NCBI GenBank assembly: GCA_045600045.1
Contig: JAZRXD010000015.1
Span: 1-64,000, forward strand
Source of the DNA: UBA1715 sp045600045
Lineage (GTDB): Bacteria > Bacteroidota > Bacteroidia > Bacteroidales > UBA1715
DNA: 64,000 nt
Direction of reading: 5' to 3'
Within the stretch, counting starts at the first letter, position 1; every line of letters begins with the position of its first letter. Positions 55,061-64,000 of the stretch are shown piece by piece. The notes below the pieces were generated by a model, which did not search any database, was not told where the DNA came from, and saw nothing but the letters and a program-made list of their open reading frames with translations. A program made the translations under genes and the position numbers.

Positions 55061-57103
55061 TTACGAAATACTGCATCCCTCTTTAATTTTTTTCTCGGTT
55101 GAAACAAAGTGAAGTTTTCCGTCATGACCCTCTGCCATCAATATCATTCCCTGTGATTCGATATTTTTAAGCTTACGAGGTACAAGATTTACAAGAACAC
55201 TAACCTGACGACCGACACATTCTTCCGGAGTAAAATGTTCTGCGATACCAGAAACAATTGTTCTTGTGTCGATTCCTGTATTAACCGTCAATTTCATTAA
55301 CTTGTCTGTTTTGGGTACTCGCTCTGCGGCTAAAATTGTTCCCATACGAATATCCATTTTGGCAAAATCTTCGTATGAAATCAAAGGTTTTTGTTCTGCA
55401 ACTGGTGCATTTAAAGCTTCTTCTGCTTCGCGAGCTTCTTTTGCGGCCTTCAATTTTGCAATTTGGGCATCAACCTCTGCGTCTTCTATTTTGCGGAACA
55501 TCAATTCTGCTTGACCAATTTCTTTTCCTTCTGTCATAAGAGATACATTTCCTGCATCAGCCCATTTAGCTTTTCCTAAATTCATCATCTTCATAATTTT
55601 AGCAGATGAAAATGGCAAGAATGGTTCAAACAAAATTCCACAGTTTGCAGTTATTTGCAAACAAACATTCAAAATAGTTGCAACACGAGCTTCGTCGGTT
55701 TTTATCAATTTCCAAGGTTCTGTTTCAGTCAAATATTTATTTCCAACGCGAGCCAACTGCATTGCATCTTTCAACGCATCACGGAAACGGTAGTTTTCAA
55801 TATTTTTTGAAATATTTTCTTTTGCTTCGGTGATTGCTTGCAAAGCTTGTTTGTCAACATCATTTAAAGTACCTTTTGCAGGAACATTCCCTGCAAAATA
55901 TTTTTGTGTTAATACAACAACACGATTCACAAAATTACCAAGAATTGCCACCAATTCGTTGTTATTACGTGCCTGGAAGTCTTTCCAAGTGAAATCGTTG
56001 TCTTTTGTTTCCGGGGCATTCGCCGTTAAAACATAACGAAGTGTATCTTGTTGATCCTTAAAATCTTCCAAATATTCGTTCAACCAAACAGCCCAATTAT
56101 GAGATGTTGAAATTTTATCGCCTTCTAGATTCAAAAACTCATTGGCAGGAACATTTTCTGGTAAAATATAATCTCCGTGCGCCTTTAACATTACAGGGAA
56201 CACAATACAATGGAACACAATATTGTCTTTTCCAATAAAATGTACCAACTTGGAATCTTCCGATTTCCAATATTTTTCCCAATCTGGAGTACATTCCTGC
56301 GTAGAAGTGATGTAACCTATTGGAGCATCAAACCAAACGTACAAAACCTTGCCTTCGGTTCCTTCCAAAGGAAGTGGCACACCCCAATCCAAATCACGGC
56401 TTACGGCACGAGGGTGCAAACCTCCGTCCAACCACGATTTACATTGACCATATACGTTCGTTTTCCATTCTTTGTGACCTTCAAGAATCCAATTTCTAAG
56501 AAAATCTTCCCATTTGTCAAGTGGCAAATACCAATGTTTTGTTGCTTTTTTTATTGGCTTTGCGCCAGAAAGTTTACTTACTGGATTTACCAATTCTTCT
56601 GGAGAAAGCGAGCTACCACATTTTTCGCATTGATCGCCGTAAGCTCCTTCTGCACCACATTTCGGACAAGTACCAACAATGTATCTATCAGCCAGAAATT
56701 GTTGTGCTTCCTCATCGTAATATTGCTCAGATGTTTGTTCTATAAACTCTCCTTTGTCGTACAATGTTTTGAAAAAATCCGATGATACTTTTGTATGCAA
56801 ATCGTGCGAAGTACGGGAATAATTTGAAAAACTTATTCCAAATTCTTCGAACGATTTTCTAATGATTGCATCGTAGCGGTCAACAATATCTTGTGGAGAA
56901 CAATTCTCTTTTTTTGCTTTGATAGTAATCGGAACGCCGTGTTCGTCGCTACCGCATACAAAAAGCACATCCTTGTCATTCATTCGTAAATAACGAACAT
57001 AGATATCGGCTGGAACATAGACACCTGCAAGATGTCCGATATGAACTGGTCCATTCGCATACGGAAGGGCTGCTGTAATAAGGTAACGTTTATAGTCTGT
57101 CAT
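55061..57103 (-). CDS. metG: methionyl-tRNA synthetase MetG
   Basis: Charges tRNA-Met. 680 residues from the ATG at 57103, which gives MTDYKRYLITAALPYANGPVHIGHLAG; the open frame continues 66 codons upstream but that stretch is antisense to the divergent gene. The HIGH motif is at about residues 21-24. A four-cysteine zinc knuckle (CPKCGAEGAYGDQCEKCG) and a KMSKS-loop variant (GDKISTSHNWAVW, KISTS) follow. The C-terminal tRNA-binding domain (FAKMDIRMGTILAAERVPKT) is present after a charged Ala/Glu-rich linker. Confidence 0.96.
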   Translation of the reverse strand: MTDYKRYLITAALPYANGPVHIGHLAGVYVPADIYVRYLRMNDKDVLFVCGSDEHGVPITIKAKKENCSPQDIVDRYDAIIRKSFEEFGISFSNYSRTSHDLHTKVSSDFFKTLYDKGEFIEQTSEQYYDEEAQQFLADRYIVGTCPKCGAEGAYGDQCEKCGSSLSPEELVNPVSKLSGAKPIKKATKHWYLPLDKWEDFLRNWILEGHKEWKTNVYGQCKSWLDGGLHPRAVSRDLDWGVPLPLEGTEGKVLYVWFDAPIGYITSTQECTPDWEKYWKSEDSKLVHFIGKDNIVFHCIVFPVMLKAHGDYILPENVPANEFLNLEGDKISTSHNWAVWLNEYLEDFKDQQDTLRYVLTANAPETKDNDFTWKDFQARNNNELVAILGNFVNRVVVLTQKYFAGNVPAKGTLNDVDKQALQAITEAKENISKNIENYRFRDALKDAMQLARVGNKYLTETEPWKLIKTDEARVATILNVCLQITANCGILFEPFLPFSSAKIMKMMNLGKAKWADAGNVSLMTEGKEIGQAELMFRKIEDAEVDAQIAKLKAAKEAREAEEALNAPVAEQKPLISYEDFAKMDIRMGTILAAERVPKTDKLMKLTVNTGIDTRTIVSGIAEHFTPEECVGRQVSVLVNLVPRKLKNIESQGMILMAEGHDGKLHFVSTEKKIKEGCSIS

Positions 57104-57128
57104 TTGATTAGTATTTTTTTTACCTTCG

Positions 57129-57162
57129 CAAAGATATATTTTTTGTGCTAAATTTGAACAAA
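57129..57162 (-). promoter_or_regulatory. metG promoter overlapping the divergent gene's promoter
   Basis: On the minus strand TTTG (57162-57159), 22 nt, TATCTTTG (57136-57129), 26 nt before the metG ATG. On the plus strand a second -7-like box, TAAATTTG (57149-57156), lies 12 nt before the LD-carboxypeptidase ATG, so two divergent promoters may overlap in 64 bp. Confidence 0.42.
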
Positions 57163-57167
57163 CAACA

Positions 57168-58052
57168 ATGATTAGACCTGATTTTTTACAAGAAGGTGAT
57201 ACAATTGCAATAGTTTCGCCAGCTGGACCAATCCACGAAGATTCTTTAGATTTCGCAATTGAGACATTACAGTCATGGGGATTTTGTGTAGAAATTGGCA
57301 AACATGCATATAATCGTTATGGCGTTTTTGCTGGCACCGACACTGAACGTGCCGAAGATTTTCAAAAAGCAATTAACGACAAAAATATAAAAGCAATTCT
57401 TTGTGCAAGAGGCGGATATGGTTCTATTCGAATTGTAAACAAATTAGACTTTTCGAAATTTAAAAAAAATCCCAAATGGATAATCGGCTTTAGCGACATA
57501 ACCGTTTTCCATGCGAAATTGAATTCTCTTGGTTTCCAATCAATCCACGGAGCCATGGCAAAAAGTTTCAACTCAATTGATGAAGAATCTCTCCTTACTC
57601 TAAAAAATGTTTTACAAGGAAACGTCAATTTTGAATTGCAAACAACGAATTCTCCTTATAACAAACCTGGTAATTGCAAAGGTCGTCTTGTCGGCGGAAA
57701 TCTATCAATGCTCTACAGTATGCGGGGCGCTCCGTTTGAATATGATTATTCAGGGAAAATCTTATTTATAGAAGATTTGAATGAATATCTATATCATATA
57801 GATAGAATGATTCAAAATCTAAAACATTCTGAAATTTTGGCTAACATTTCTGGATTAGTGGTTGGAACAATGAGCGGAATGCGGAATGGTGTTGACGAAT
57901 ACACTGGCACCATAGAAGATATTATACTCGATGCTGTTTCTGAATACGATTATCCTGTAGTTTTTGATTACCCTTCGGGACATGAAGAAAAAAATTCCGC
58001 AATGATTTTTGGAGCTGAATATACGTTACAAGCAAACAATAAACTAGTATAA
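57168..58052 (+). CDS. LD-carboxypeptidase (peptidase S66)
   Basis: A 294-residue S66 family serine peptidase that trims the terminal D-alanine from tetrapeptides of murein during recycling. The family opening is seen in IRPDFLQEGDTIAIVSPAGP, the nucleophile region in CARGGYGSIRIVNKLDF and the IIGFSDITVFH block, and the C-terminal FDYPSGHEEKNSAM carries the conserved His. No signal peptide is evident, so it is cytoplasmic. It is divergent from metG and convergent with the DUF4412 gene (8 bp apart). Confidence 0.9.
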   Translation: MIRPDFLQEGDTIAIVSPAGPIHEDSLDFAIETLQSWGFCVEIGKHAYNRYGVFAGTDTERAEDFQKAINDKNIKAILCARGGYGSIRIVNKLDFSKFKKNPKWIIGFSDITVFHAKLNSLGFQSIHGAMAKSFNSIDEESLLTLKNVLQGNVNFELQTTNSPYNKPGNCKGRLVGGNLSMLYSMRGAPFEYDYSGKILFIEDLNEYLYHIDRMIQNLKHSEILANISGLVVGTMSGMRNGVDEYTGTIEDIILDAVSEYDYPVVFDYPSGHEEKNSAMIFGAEYTLQANNKLV

Positions 58053-58060
58053 AATCTTAG

Positions 58061-58705
58061 TTACCGCAGATTTTCGAATTTTTGATATTGAGAGATATTG
58101 AAAACCGACGTATCCACAGGGTGTGAATTGATTTTCGTCACACAAAATGTAGCTTTCGAAGCTCGTAACAAAGTCTTATTTTCTATCATCATTGGCATTA
58201 CGCCTTGCATTTTACTTTGTGGCAAAGCCTTGAAAAATAAGAAATGGTCTTCCAATGACATTGCAACTTGCGACATAGGAGTATAAAAATTAAAATTGTC
58301 GCCTGCAATCCAATACGTTATTTCTGTGTTTTCCTCAATATTTTTCACACGCCATTGACTACACTTATAACCATTAATGTATTTGTAATTACCAGTATGG
58401 ATAACTTCCATATTTTGAACATATTTATTTGAAACTGGAAATGATTCCAATTGGGTGTAAACACGCTTGTTTGGATTGATTATCATAACTGATTTGTCCT
58501 GCAAATTCACGATATACGCTCTAATTGTTCTCTTATATTTATCATATTCGTCAATTCGCACGCAGTCATTTTTTATTGTATATACATAATATAACGTATC
58601 AGAAAACGTCGTTTTCACATAACTAACTTCACCCTCGAACTGACCTTGGGCAAAGGTTACGACAACAAAGAAAAAACAAACAATAAACGCGTATATTTTT
58701 CTCAT
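58061..58705 (-). CDS. exported DUF4412-like protein
   Basis: About 214 residues from the ATG at 58705, where a good signal peptide starts (MRKIYAFIVCFFFVVVTFAQ); the frame is open to 58750. The mature part, beginning QFEGEVSYVKTTFSD, follows the DUF4412 pattern: an early strand pair, YIVNLQDKSVMIINPNKRVY, then GNYKYINGYKCSQWRVKN and ITYWIAGD. Function unknown; it is probably a periplasmic or surface beta-rich protein. It is a single gene with its own -7 element. Confidence 0.7.
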   Translation of the reverse strand: MRKIYAFIVCFFFVVVTFAQGQFEGEVSYVKTTFSDTLYYVYTIKNDCVRIDEYDKYKRTIRAYIVNLQDKSVMIINPNKRVYTQLESFPVSNKYVQNMEVIHTGNYKYINGYKCSQWRVKNIEENTEITYWIAGDNFNFYTPMSQVAMSLEDHFLFFKALPQSKMQGVMPMMIENKTLLRASKATFCVTKINSHPVDTSVFNISQYQKFENLR

Positions 58706-58726
58706 AGGCGAAAACCTAAATCTTAA

Positions 58727-58734
58727 CAAAGATA
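58727..58734 (-). promoter_or_regulatory. -7 element of the DUF4412-like gene
   Basis: TATCTTTG on the minus strand, 21 nt before the ATG at 58705. It lies inside the longer open frame and so supports the shorter protein. Confidence 0.4.
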
Positions 58735-58870
58735 GTGTAAAAAACACCAAAAGTCAAGATTAATACAAAATGCTTAATGCATAATTATGATTTATATGCT
58801 TGGTGATAAACTTGGTCCTTGATTACCCTAATTAATAGCTCTTGTTTCCTATTTCAGAAAACTGAAACAT

Positions 58871-58903
58871 AAAAAAAAGAGGTTGCCCTCACTGGACAAC
58901 CTC
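58871..58903 (-). terminator. terminator of the right-edge adhesin gene
   Basis: On the minus strand GAGGTTGTCC pairs with GGGCAACCTC (one G-U pair) around a 5-nt loop, followed by eight T. It lies 24 bp after the stop at 58928. Confidence 0.88.
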
Positions 58904-58927
58904 CTTGGAAATTCGAATAATTATTAA

Positions 58928-61900
58928 TTATTTCTTGATGAATGATTTAACAACCATTCCATCTTCTGTTTCAATTATTACACTGTAAGTTCCTTGTGCA
59001 AAGTTAGAAGCATTGATTTCTACTTCATTGCTATTAGCAACTTCTTGATAAACAACTTTACCTGCAAGAGAAACAACCTTTACAGATTTCAAATTGTCAG
59101 CTTCTACAGTTACAAATTCAGAAACTAGTGTTGGATAAACTTTTGCGTTAATAGTTGCTACATCTTCAATAGCATCATAAACTTCAACATCAGGATCCTC
59201 ACCCATTGCTTCGATAGCTTTTTTCAATCGAAGAGCAGCAGCGTCAACTTTTTGTTGAGTAGCAAATTCTTCGTAACGAACTGTTTGAGCGTCCATCCAA
59301 GCATTTTGGAATTCGTTGTAAATTAATGGAGATATTTGACCCTTAGCCCAACCGATGATGATATCACCAGCATCTACTTTGTAATAAACTGAGTAAGCAC
59401 CCCATTGTTCGTTTTCAATCAATTGAATCAAAGCTTCTTTATCAGCACGAACTGCAGTAACCGTTACCTTGATTTGAGCTTCAACACCATCAGCCAAAGC
59501 TTGGATTGTTACCATAGTTTCACCTTGTGCCAAAGTTGTTATTATACCATCAACATCAACAGAGATGATTGAAGGATCTGCAACAGTGTAAGTCAATTCT
59601 TTATAAGTAGCATTTGATGGAGCAATAGTAGCTTTAATTCCTGTACTTTGTCCAAATTCCAATGCAATATCCTTAGAAGTAATTGTTTCTACTGGAATCT
59701 TATCAATTGAAATATCGATGAAGTTAGAAACACCAGAACCATCATTTGCAGTAGCAGTAATTTGAACGATACCTGGAGCTTTTGCCAAAACTACACCAAA
59801 TTGTGTTACTGTTGCAATCTCTTCGTTGCTTGAAGACCAAGTAACTGTCTTATCAGATGCTGTAGCATCAGCTACTTCAACACTCAAGTTTGTTGTCATA
59901 CCAACTGTCATTTGTTGAGAACCTTTAACCTTGATTGATTTAACCAATTCAGTTACAACTACATTGATTGTTTTTGACAATGCTGAGTTATCGATAGATT
60001 TGATAACGATTTCGCTTCCTGCAGTACCTGCGATACCACGAACAGTATAAGAACCGTCACCATTATCTGTTAAGATAATTGCATCAGAAGATGTTGTAAC
60101 CTCATAATTTGTTTGAGTTGTTTCTTCTGGAACTAATGATACATAGAATGTTTCTGAAGAACCACCTGCCTCAAGAGTCAATTCTGAAACATCAACTCTA
60201 ATGTCGGTAATCTTAACTGTTTGTTGAAGAACTGTTACGACACATTCGTTAGAAACAACACCCTTGAAGTCTTGAGCTGTTGCAATAACTGAGAATGTTG
60301 AGTTAATAGGAGCATCAGCATTTACAGTGATTGTTCCTTCTTCGTCAATTGTTGCAGGAGCATTTTCTGTCTTGATTGACCATACATATTCTTTGTTGTC
60401 AGCATTAAGTGGTTGGATGTCAACCTTGCTAATCTTATATGTACCACCAACTTCGATAGAAACTGATTCTGGAATTGTGATTGAAGTCACAGCGATTGGA
60501 TCTGGATTAATCTTAACTGTTTGTTGTTTCTTCAACACCGAACCATCAGTTGAAGTTACAGTTGCAGTTACTGAAACTTGACGTGAAATACCTGCTTTAT
60601 TAACTTCATCAGCAACACCACTTAATACACCAGCCTCGCTAATTGAAGCATAAGTTGAATTACCCAAAGCCCAAGCAATTGATTGAATAGTTGCATTATC
60701 TGGAGTAATTACCAACAATTCAGCCATGTCAATTGTTTCCGAAGCGAAGATTTCAGGTGTACCTTCAACATCGAATGCTAATGCTGTTGCAGGAATAATT
60801 TGATCGCTAATAGTTACGGTACATTCACCCTTAACTTCACTACCATCGTTTGCTGTTGCAACAACCTTGAATGAATCACCGGATTTTCCAGTTACTGTAA
60901 TCTCACCATCCGAAGTGATTGTAGCACCTTCGCCATCGATAGACCATGTAAATGACATATCAGTAGCTTGAGAAACAGTAGGTTGTTTCATTGTATATGT
61001 TGCACCCTCTTGCAATGTCATCGTAGTTCCTTCTTTAATTGCAATGCTTTCAACTAACACTGTCTTAGCAACAATTGAGACATTAAGAGTAGCAGTTTTT
61101 GAAGTTCCATCAGTTGTTGTTGCAGTTACTTTTACAGTACCTGTACCATCATTCAATGTTTCTTCAGCAGTTAAAATACCAGCTTCGGTAATTGTCAATC
61201 CATCAGAAGCAATCCAACTGTATGTAACTACAGCAACTTCTGGTTCGTAAGATACGATTGTGCTCAAATCTTTAGATTGACCACTTCCAATTGTAATAGA
61301 AGATTCTGAGAATGTTACATTAGTTACAGGAACTACAACTTCAACCTTACAAACGGCAGATTTACCTTCTGTGTAAGTTGATTTAACTGTGATGTTAGCT
61401 GTACCAACTGACATTGCAGTTACAACACCATTTTGATCAACTGTTGCAACAGTTTCGTTATCAGAAGTCCAAGCAACTGCCGAGTTGTATTTGCCTTCTG
61501 AACCATCATAAGTAAGAGTTGCTGTCAATTTGCTTGTAGCAGAAATTGATTTCAAAACAACTTCATCAGGAGTTACCATAATAGAAGCAACAGGATCATC
61601 ATTACAATTAATAATGCTGATTTGTTGAGCAGGTGCAACACCTGAACATCCTGTTTCACCATCTGTTAAAGTATATTCAATATTAAGAACATCATTGATT
61701 GCGAAGTCACTTGGAACAAATGAAGTAGCAACATTGTCATTCAATTTGAATACACCTGTACCAGTTACACCATTGTTGTTAGCTGTCAATGTAATTTCAT
61801 CAGCAACTGATTGACAGAATTCTTTTTGAGAAAGTTCAATTATAGGAGTTGGCAATGCATTTACAGTCAATGTAGCTTCTGCAGCAGCACTCATACAATT

Positions 61901-64000
61901 CTTATCAGATTTTTGTTTTACTGTGTAAGTATATTCATCAGCACCTGTAATACCAGAAACAACTTGTGAAGCATCTGTACCCTTTGCATTTCCACTTTCA
62001 TCGTACCATTGTAAAGTACAACCTGTAGCAGCAACAGCTTTTACAACATAATCAGCTGTTGTACCGATACAAGCTTTTGTTGGAGTAATTTCAGGAACAG
62101 CTGGAGTTTCGTTGATTGTGTAAACTACAGAAACGAAATCTGAATAGCAACCATTCAACTCTGTACGAGCATAGAATGTTGTTGTTTCTTCCAAATCAGC
62201 TGGAGTGTACTTCATTGAAGCAGTTTCATTCAATACGCTTGCTTCATCTTCTGAAGAATACCAGAATGCATTGTCGGAAGAAGTCAAGTTGTTCAAAGCA
62301 GCACCAGCACAACTTTCATTTGCAGTCAATGATGGAGCAGCAGGAGTAGCTTTTACGACAAGAGCAACATCAGATTGAATACCTTCGCACACATTAGCTT
62401 CAGAATATTGTGAAGCATAGAATTTATAAGAACCAGCTGTTGTGATTTCTGGAGTATAAGAAGCTCCTGTACCAACTTTTTCACCTTTAGCATTGTACCA
62501 ACGGATTTCGCTTGTTCCATCACCTGTTGCAGTCAATTCTGGAACAGATTGACCGAAACAGATAGCATCAACAGCATCGATAGAAACAGGTTCTGTTTCA
62601 CAGTCTGTTACTGTAATTGTAACAACTTCTTTTTCACTCTCACAACCATTAGCTTCGGTATTAGTTACATAAACTTTAACTGTAGCTTCGACATCAGTTG
62701 TCATTTCTGGAGTGTAAGTTGTTGTAGTAGCAACAGCTTCGCCATCTTCGGCAGTGTACCATTTGATTGATGTACCAGTAGCCGACAATTCAGGAACTGC
62801 AGCACCAGTAACAATACCTACAGAAGTTCTTTCAACAGCAGGAGCAACCGTTTTGTTTACAGTTACTGTAGCTTCACCAGAATTTGAACAACCATTAGCA
62901 GTTGCAGTGTAAGTAATTGTTACATCACCACTATAAGCAGAAGGTGAGAATACACCTGAAGGAGCATTGGCCGACCAATCACCACCTTCTGGGGTTGCAG
63001 TCAATGTTTGAGCATCTGCATTATCACACATTGCAGTTTGGTAATCTCCAAATTCAATTGTAGGAACTTCAACAACTGTGATATCATATTCTTTACTTCC
63101 AGTACAACCATCTTTAGTTGTTGTAAGTGTCAAAGTTTGATTACCATTAGCAGGATCAATTGAAGTTACAGCTGAACCAGCGATTGAGAATTCAACACCA
63201 GTAGCAGGAGAAACTGACAATTTAGAAAGATCGATTACTTCATCGTTTGCACAATAAGAAGCTTTTAAACCTTCGATTGCAGGTTCTGGTTTAGCTGTTA
63301 CCTTGAATGTTTCAGTTTGTTCTACTTTACAAGCACCATCTATATATGTATAAGTAAGAGAAGCTGAACCATTAGATGGATCAAAATGACCTTCAACAAC
63401 ACCATCACCAGACCATGTACCACCAGCAGGAATTCCAGCTAAAATGATTGGCTCATCATCAGAACAAATTGATTCTGGAACAGAAACACTAACTGTTGGA
63501 GCAGCTGTTACAACAAATTCTTTCGAATCAGAATCACCACAAGATTCCGAACCACGAGTCAATGTAATTGTATAAGTACCAGCACCAGCAGTTTTTGGCA
63601 AGAAGTTAGAACCAGAAATTACAGTTGCAGTAACATCTGAACCTCCTTTTGTTGCAGTCCATTCACCTGTACCGATAGAAGATTGTAATTCAACTGTTTC
63701 GGTAGTAGCACAGAACGAAAGTTCGGTGTTACCAATTTCAGCAACTGGTTTTGCCGATACCAATTGAGTTACTTTCAAACGAGAAGCACTTTCGCAACCA
63801 TCATTCATTTTTGCTACATAGTAATCTGTAGAACCAGCAGCAGTTGTTTCTGTTACAGCAGGAGCAGCAGCCAATGCCGAACCACCTGTTGCAGCTTCGT
63901 ACCAAACTGGAGTTCCAACAAATGAAGATTTAACTGCAAGTGTACCAGCAGTACCTTGACAGAATTGTTGTAATTGTTCAACTTCGTCAGATGTTGGAGC
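58928..64000 (-). CDS. giant Ig-like surface protein with T9SS type A sorting domain (partial, 5' end beyond window)
   Basis: The frame stays open to the last base of the window, so at least 1690 residues are seen and the start is missing. The part at about 61.6-64 kb has repeated Ig-like/PKD-like units with phrases such as WYNAKGEKVGTGASYTPEIT. About eight Big_2-like (bacterial Ig) domains follow at 59.46-61.6 kb (WTSDNETVATVDQNGVVTAM is typical). Next is a helical FIVAR-like segment near 59.2-59.45 kb, then a C-terminal type A domain (VYPTLVSEFVTVEADNLKSV, ending MVVKSFIKK). It is an exported surface protein, probably an adhesin or S-layer-like component. Codon use is strongly biased, like gap, suggesting high abundance. 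It ends in a strong terminator. Confidence 0.85.
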   Translation of the reverse strand, partial: APTSDEVEQLQQFCQGTAGTLAVKSSFVGTPVWYEAATGGSALAAAPAVTETTAAGSTDYYVAKMNDGCESASRLKVTQLVSAKPVAEIGNTELSFCATTETVELQSSIGTGEWTATKGGSDVTATVISGSNFLPKTAGAGTYTITLTRGSESCGDSDSKEFVVTAAPTVSVSVPESICSDDEPIILAGIPAGGTWSGDGVVEGHFDPSNGSASLTYTYIDGACKVEQTETFKVTAKPEPAIEGLKASYCANDEVIDLSKLSVSPATGVEFSIAGSAVTSIDPANGNQTLTLTTTKDGCTGSKEYDITVVEVPTIEFGDYQTAMCDNADAQTLTATPEGGDWSANAPSGVFSPSAYSGDVTITYTATANGCSNSGEATVTVNKTVAPAVERTSVGIVTGAAVPELSATGTSIKWYTAEDGEAVATTTTYTPEMTTDVEATVKVYVTNTEANGCESEKEVVTITVTDCETEPVSIDAVDAICFGQSVPELTATGDGTSEIRWYNAKGEKVGTGASYTPEITTAGSYKFYASQYSEANVCEGIQSDVALVVKATPAAPSLTANESCAGAALNNLTSSDNAFWYSSEDEASVLNETASMKYTPADLEETTTFYARTELNGCYSDFVSVVYTINETPAVPEITPTKACIGTTADYVVKAVAATGCTLQWYDESGNAKGTDASQVVSGITGADEYTYTVKQKSDKNCMSAAAEATLTVNALPTPIIELSQKEFCQSVADEITLTANNNGVTGTGVFKLNDNVATSFVPSDFAINDVLNIEYTLTDGETGCSGVAPAQQISIINCNDDPVASIMVTPDEVVLKSISATSKLTATLTYDGSEGKYNSAVAWTSDNETVATVDQNGVVTAMSVGTANITVKSTYTEGKSAVCKVEVVVPVTNVTFSESSITIGSGQSKDLSTIVSYEPEVAVVTYSWIASDGLTITEAGILTAEETLNDGTGTVKVTATTTDGTSKTATLNVSIVAKTVLVESIAIKEGTTMTLQEGATYTMKQPTVSQATDMSFTWSIDGEGATITSDGEITVTGKSGDSFKVVATANDGSEVKGECTVTISDQIIPATALAFDVEGTPEIFASETIDMAELLVITPDNATIQSIAWALGNSTYASISEAGVLSGVADEVNKAGISRQVSVTATVTSTDGSVLKKQQTVKINPDPIAVTSITIPESVSIEVGGTYKISKVDIQPLNADNKEYVWSIKTENAPATIDEEGTITVNADAPINSTFSVIATAQDFKGVVSNECVVTVLQQTVKITDIRVDVSELTLEAGGSSETFYVSLVPEETTQTNYEVTTSSDAIILTDNGDGSYTVRGIAGTAGSEIVIKSIDNSALSKTINVVVTELVKSIKVKGSQQMTVGMTTNLSVEVADATASDKTVTWSSSNEEIATVTQFGVVLAKAPGIVQITATANDGSGVSNFIDISIDKIPVETITSKDIALEFGQSTGIKATIAPSNATYKELTYTVADPSIISVDVDGIITTLAQGETMVTIQALADGVEAQIKVTVTAVRADKEALIQLIENEQWGAYSVYYKVDAGDIIIGWAKGQISPLIYNEFQNAWMDAQTVRYEEFATQQKVDAAALRLKKAIEAMGEDPDVEVYDAIEDVATINAKVYPTLVSEFVTVEADNLKSVKVVSLAGKVVYQEVANSNEVEINASNFAQGTYSVIIETEDGMVVKSFIKK

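Noticed and set aside
56210..56785. A 191-codon open frame opposite metG
   Set aside because: It lies wholly within metG on the other strand, has no recognisable domain and an amino-acid make-up typical of antisense reading. The same applies to the frames at 21660-22157, 2444-2881 and 40536-41015.
57104..57301. N-terminal extension of MetG by 66 residues in an open frame
   Set aside because: The extension is antisense to the start of the LD-carboxypeptidase gene and precedes the normal MetG N-terminus (MTDYKRYLITAAL). The promoter-like box at 57129-57136 lies inside it.
58751..58927. Additional gene between the DUF4412-like gene and the right-edge adhesin
   Set aside because: Only the adhesin terminator is recognisable; the remaining bases show stops in all frames and no motif.

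Overview
The window looks like a chromosomal segment of a low-GC, T9SS-bearing member of the Bacteroidota, most probably of the order Bacteroidales. The signs are Bacteroidales gene neighbourhoods (folK next to divergent sppA-lpxK; DUF1599, BT_3928-type DoxX and tpiA in a row; ExbB, an unknown membrane protein, ExbD, ExbD), promoters of the Bacteroidota type (TTTG, about 19 nt, TAnnTTTG), few Shine-Dalgarno sequences, and many type IX secretion system (T9SS) proteins. I cannot name a genus. I saw no tRNA, rRNA, CRISPR array, insertion sequence or integrase, and no gene-free stretch longer than about 200 bases.

Layout. 1-5 kb: the C-terminal end of an upstream gene, a secreted polysaccharide deacetylase, lpxK and sppA, folK, and a shrunken amidohydrolase-like ORF. 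4.7-12.5 kb: an operon with a giant SprB-repeat adhesin (type B T9SS signal), its PorP/SprF partner and a DUF4296 lipoprotein. 12.7-15 kb: lptB and guaB, sharing a two-way terminator. 15-20.5 kb: a U32 peptidase, a Wzx-type flippase, an asparagine-synthase-like protein lacking the glutaminase cysteine, and a GT4 glycosyltransferase. 20.6-25.2 kb: tpiA, the DoxX/thioredoxin-like protein and DUF1599, then uvrC. 25.2-27.7 kb: the ExbB/ExbD operon with an unknown cysteine-rich membrane protein. 27.9-31 kb: a TPR protein and a PorE-like TPR/PD40/CRD/OmpA protein. 31-40.9 kb: rluD family, gap, a polyprenyl-phosphate sugar transferase, a Wzi/RemB-like outer-membrane protein, an orphan lipoprotein, ruvC, thrC and a Na/Pi cotransporter. 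41-46.6 kb: a second T9SS type B cargo with its PorP/SprF partner. 46.6-55 kb: an operon of PorP/SprF, an OmpA-like protein and a 1622-residue C25 peptidase resembling PorU2. 55-58.7 kb: metG, an LD-carboxypeptidase and a DUF4412 protein. 58.9 kb to the right edge: a giant Ig-like surface protein with a type A T9SS sorting domain, running off the window.

The main theme is the cell surface. Three PorP/SprF proteins, each beside a different partner, two B-type cargos, a sortase-like peptidase, two OmpA-type periplasmic proteins and one large A-type adhesin are interleaved with surface-glycan genes (deacetylase, flippase, GT4, sugar transferase, Wzi-like) and housekeeping genes. The most promising items are the PorP/OmpA-like/PorU2-like operon, in which the OmpA-like domain has lost its peptidoglycan-binding aspartate, the amidohydrolase reduced to its two ends, the glutaminase-dead asparagine-synthase homologue, and the hairpin in the ExbB/ExbD operon. 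I found no clearly new defence or mobile system. All family calls were made by reading motifs; no database search was run.
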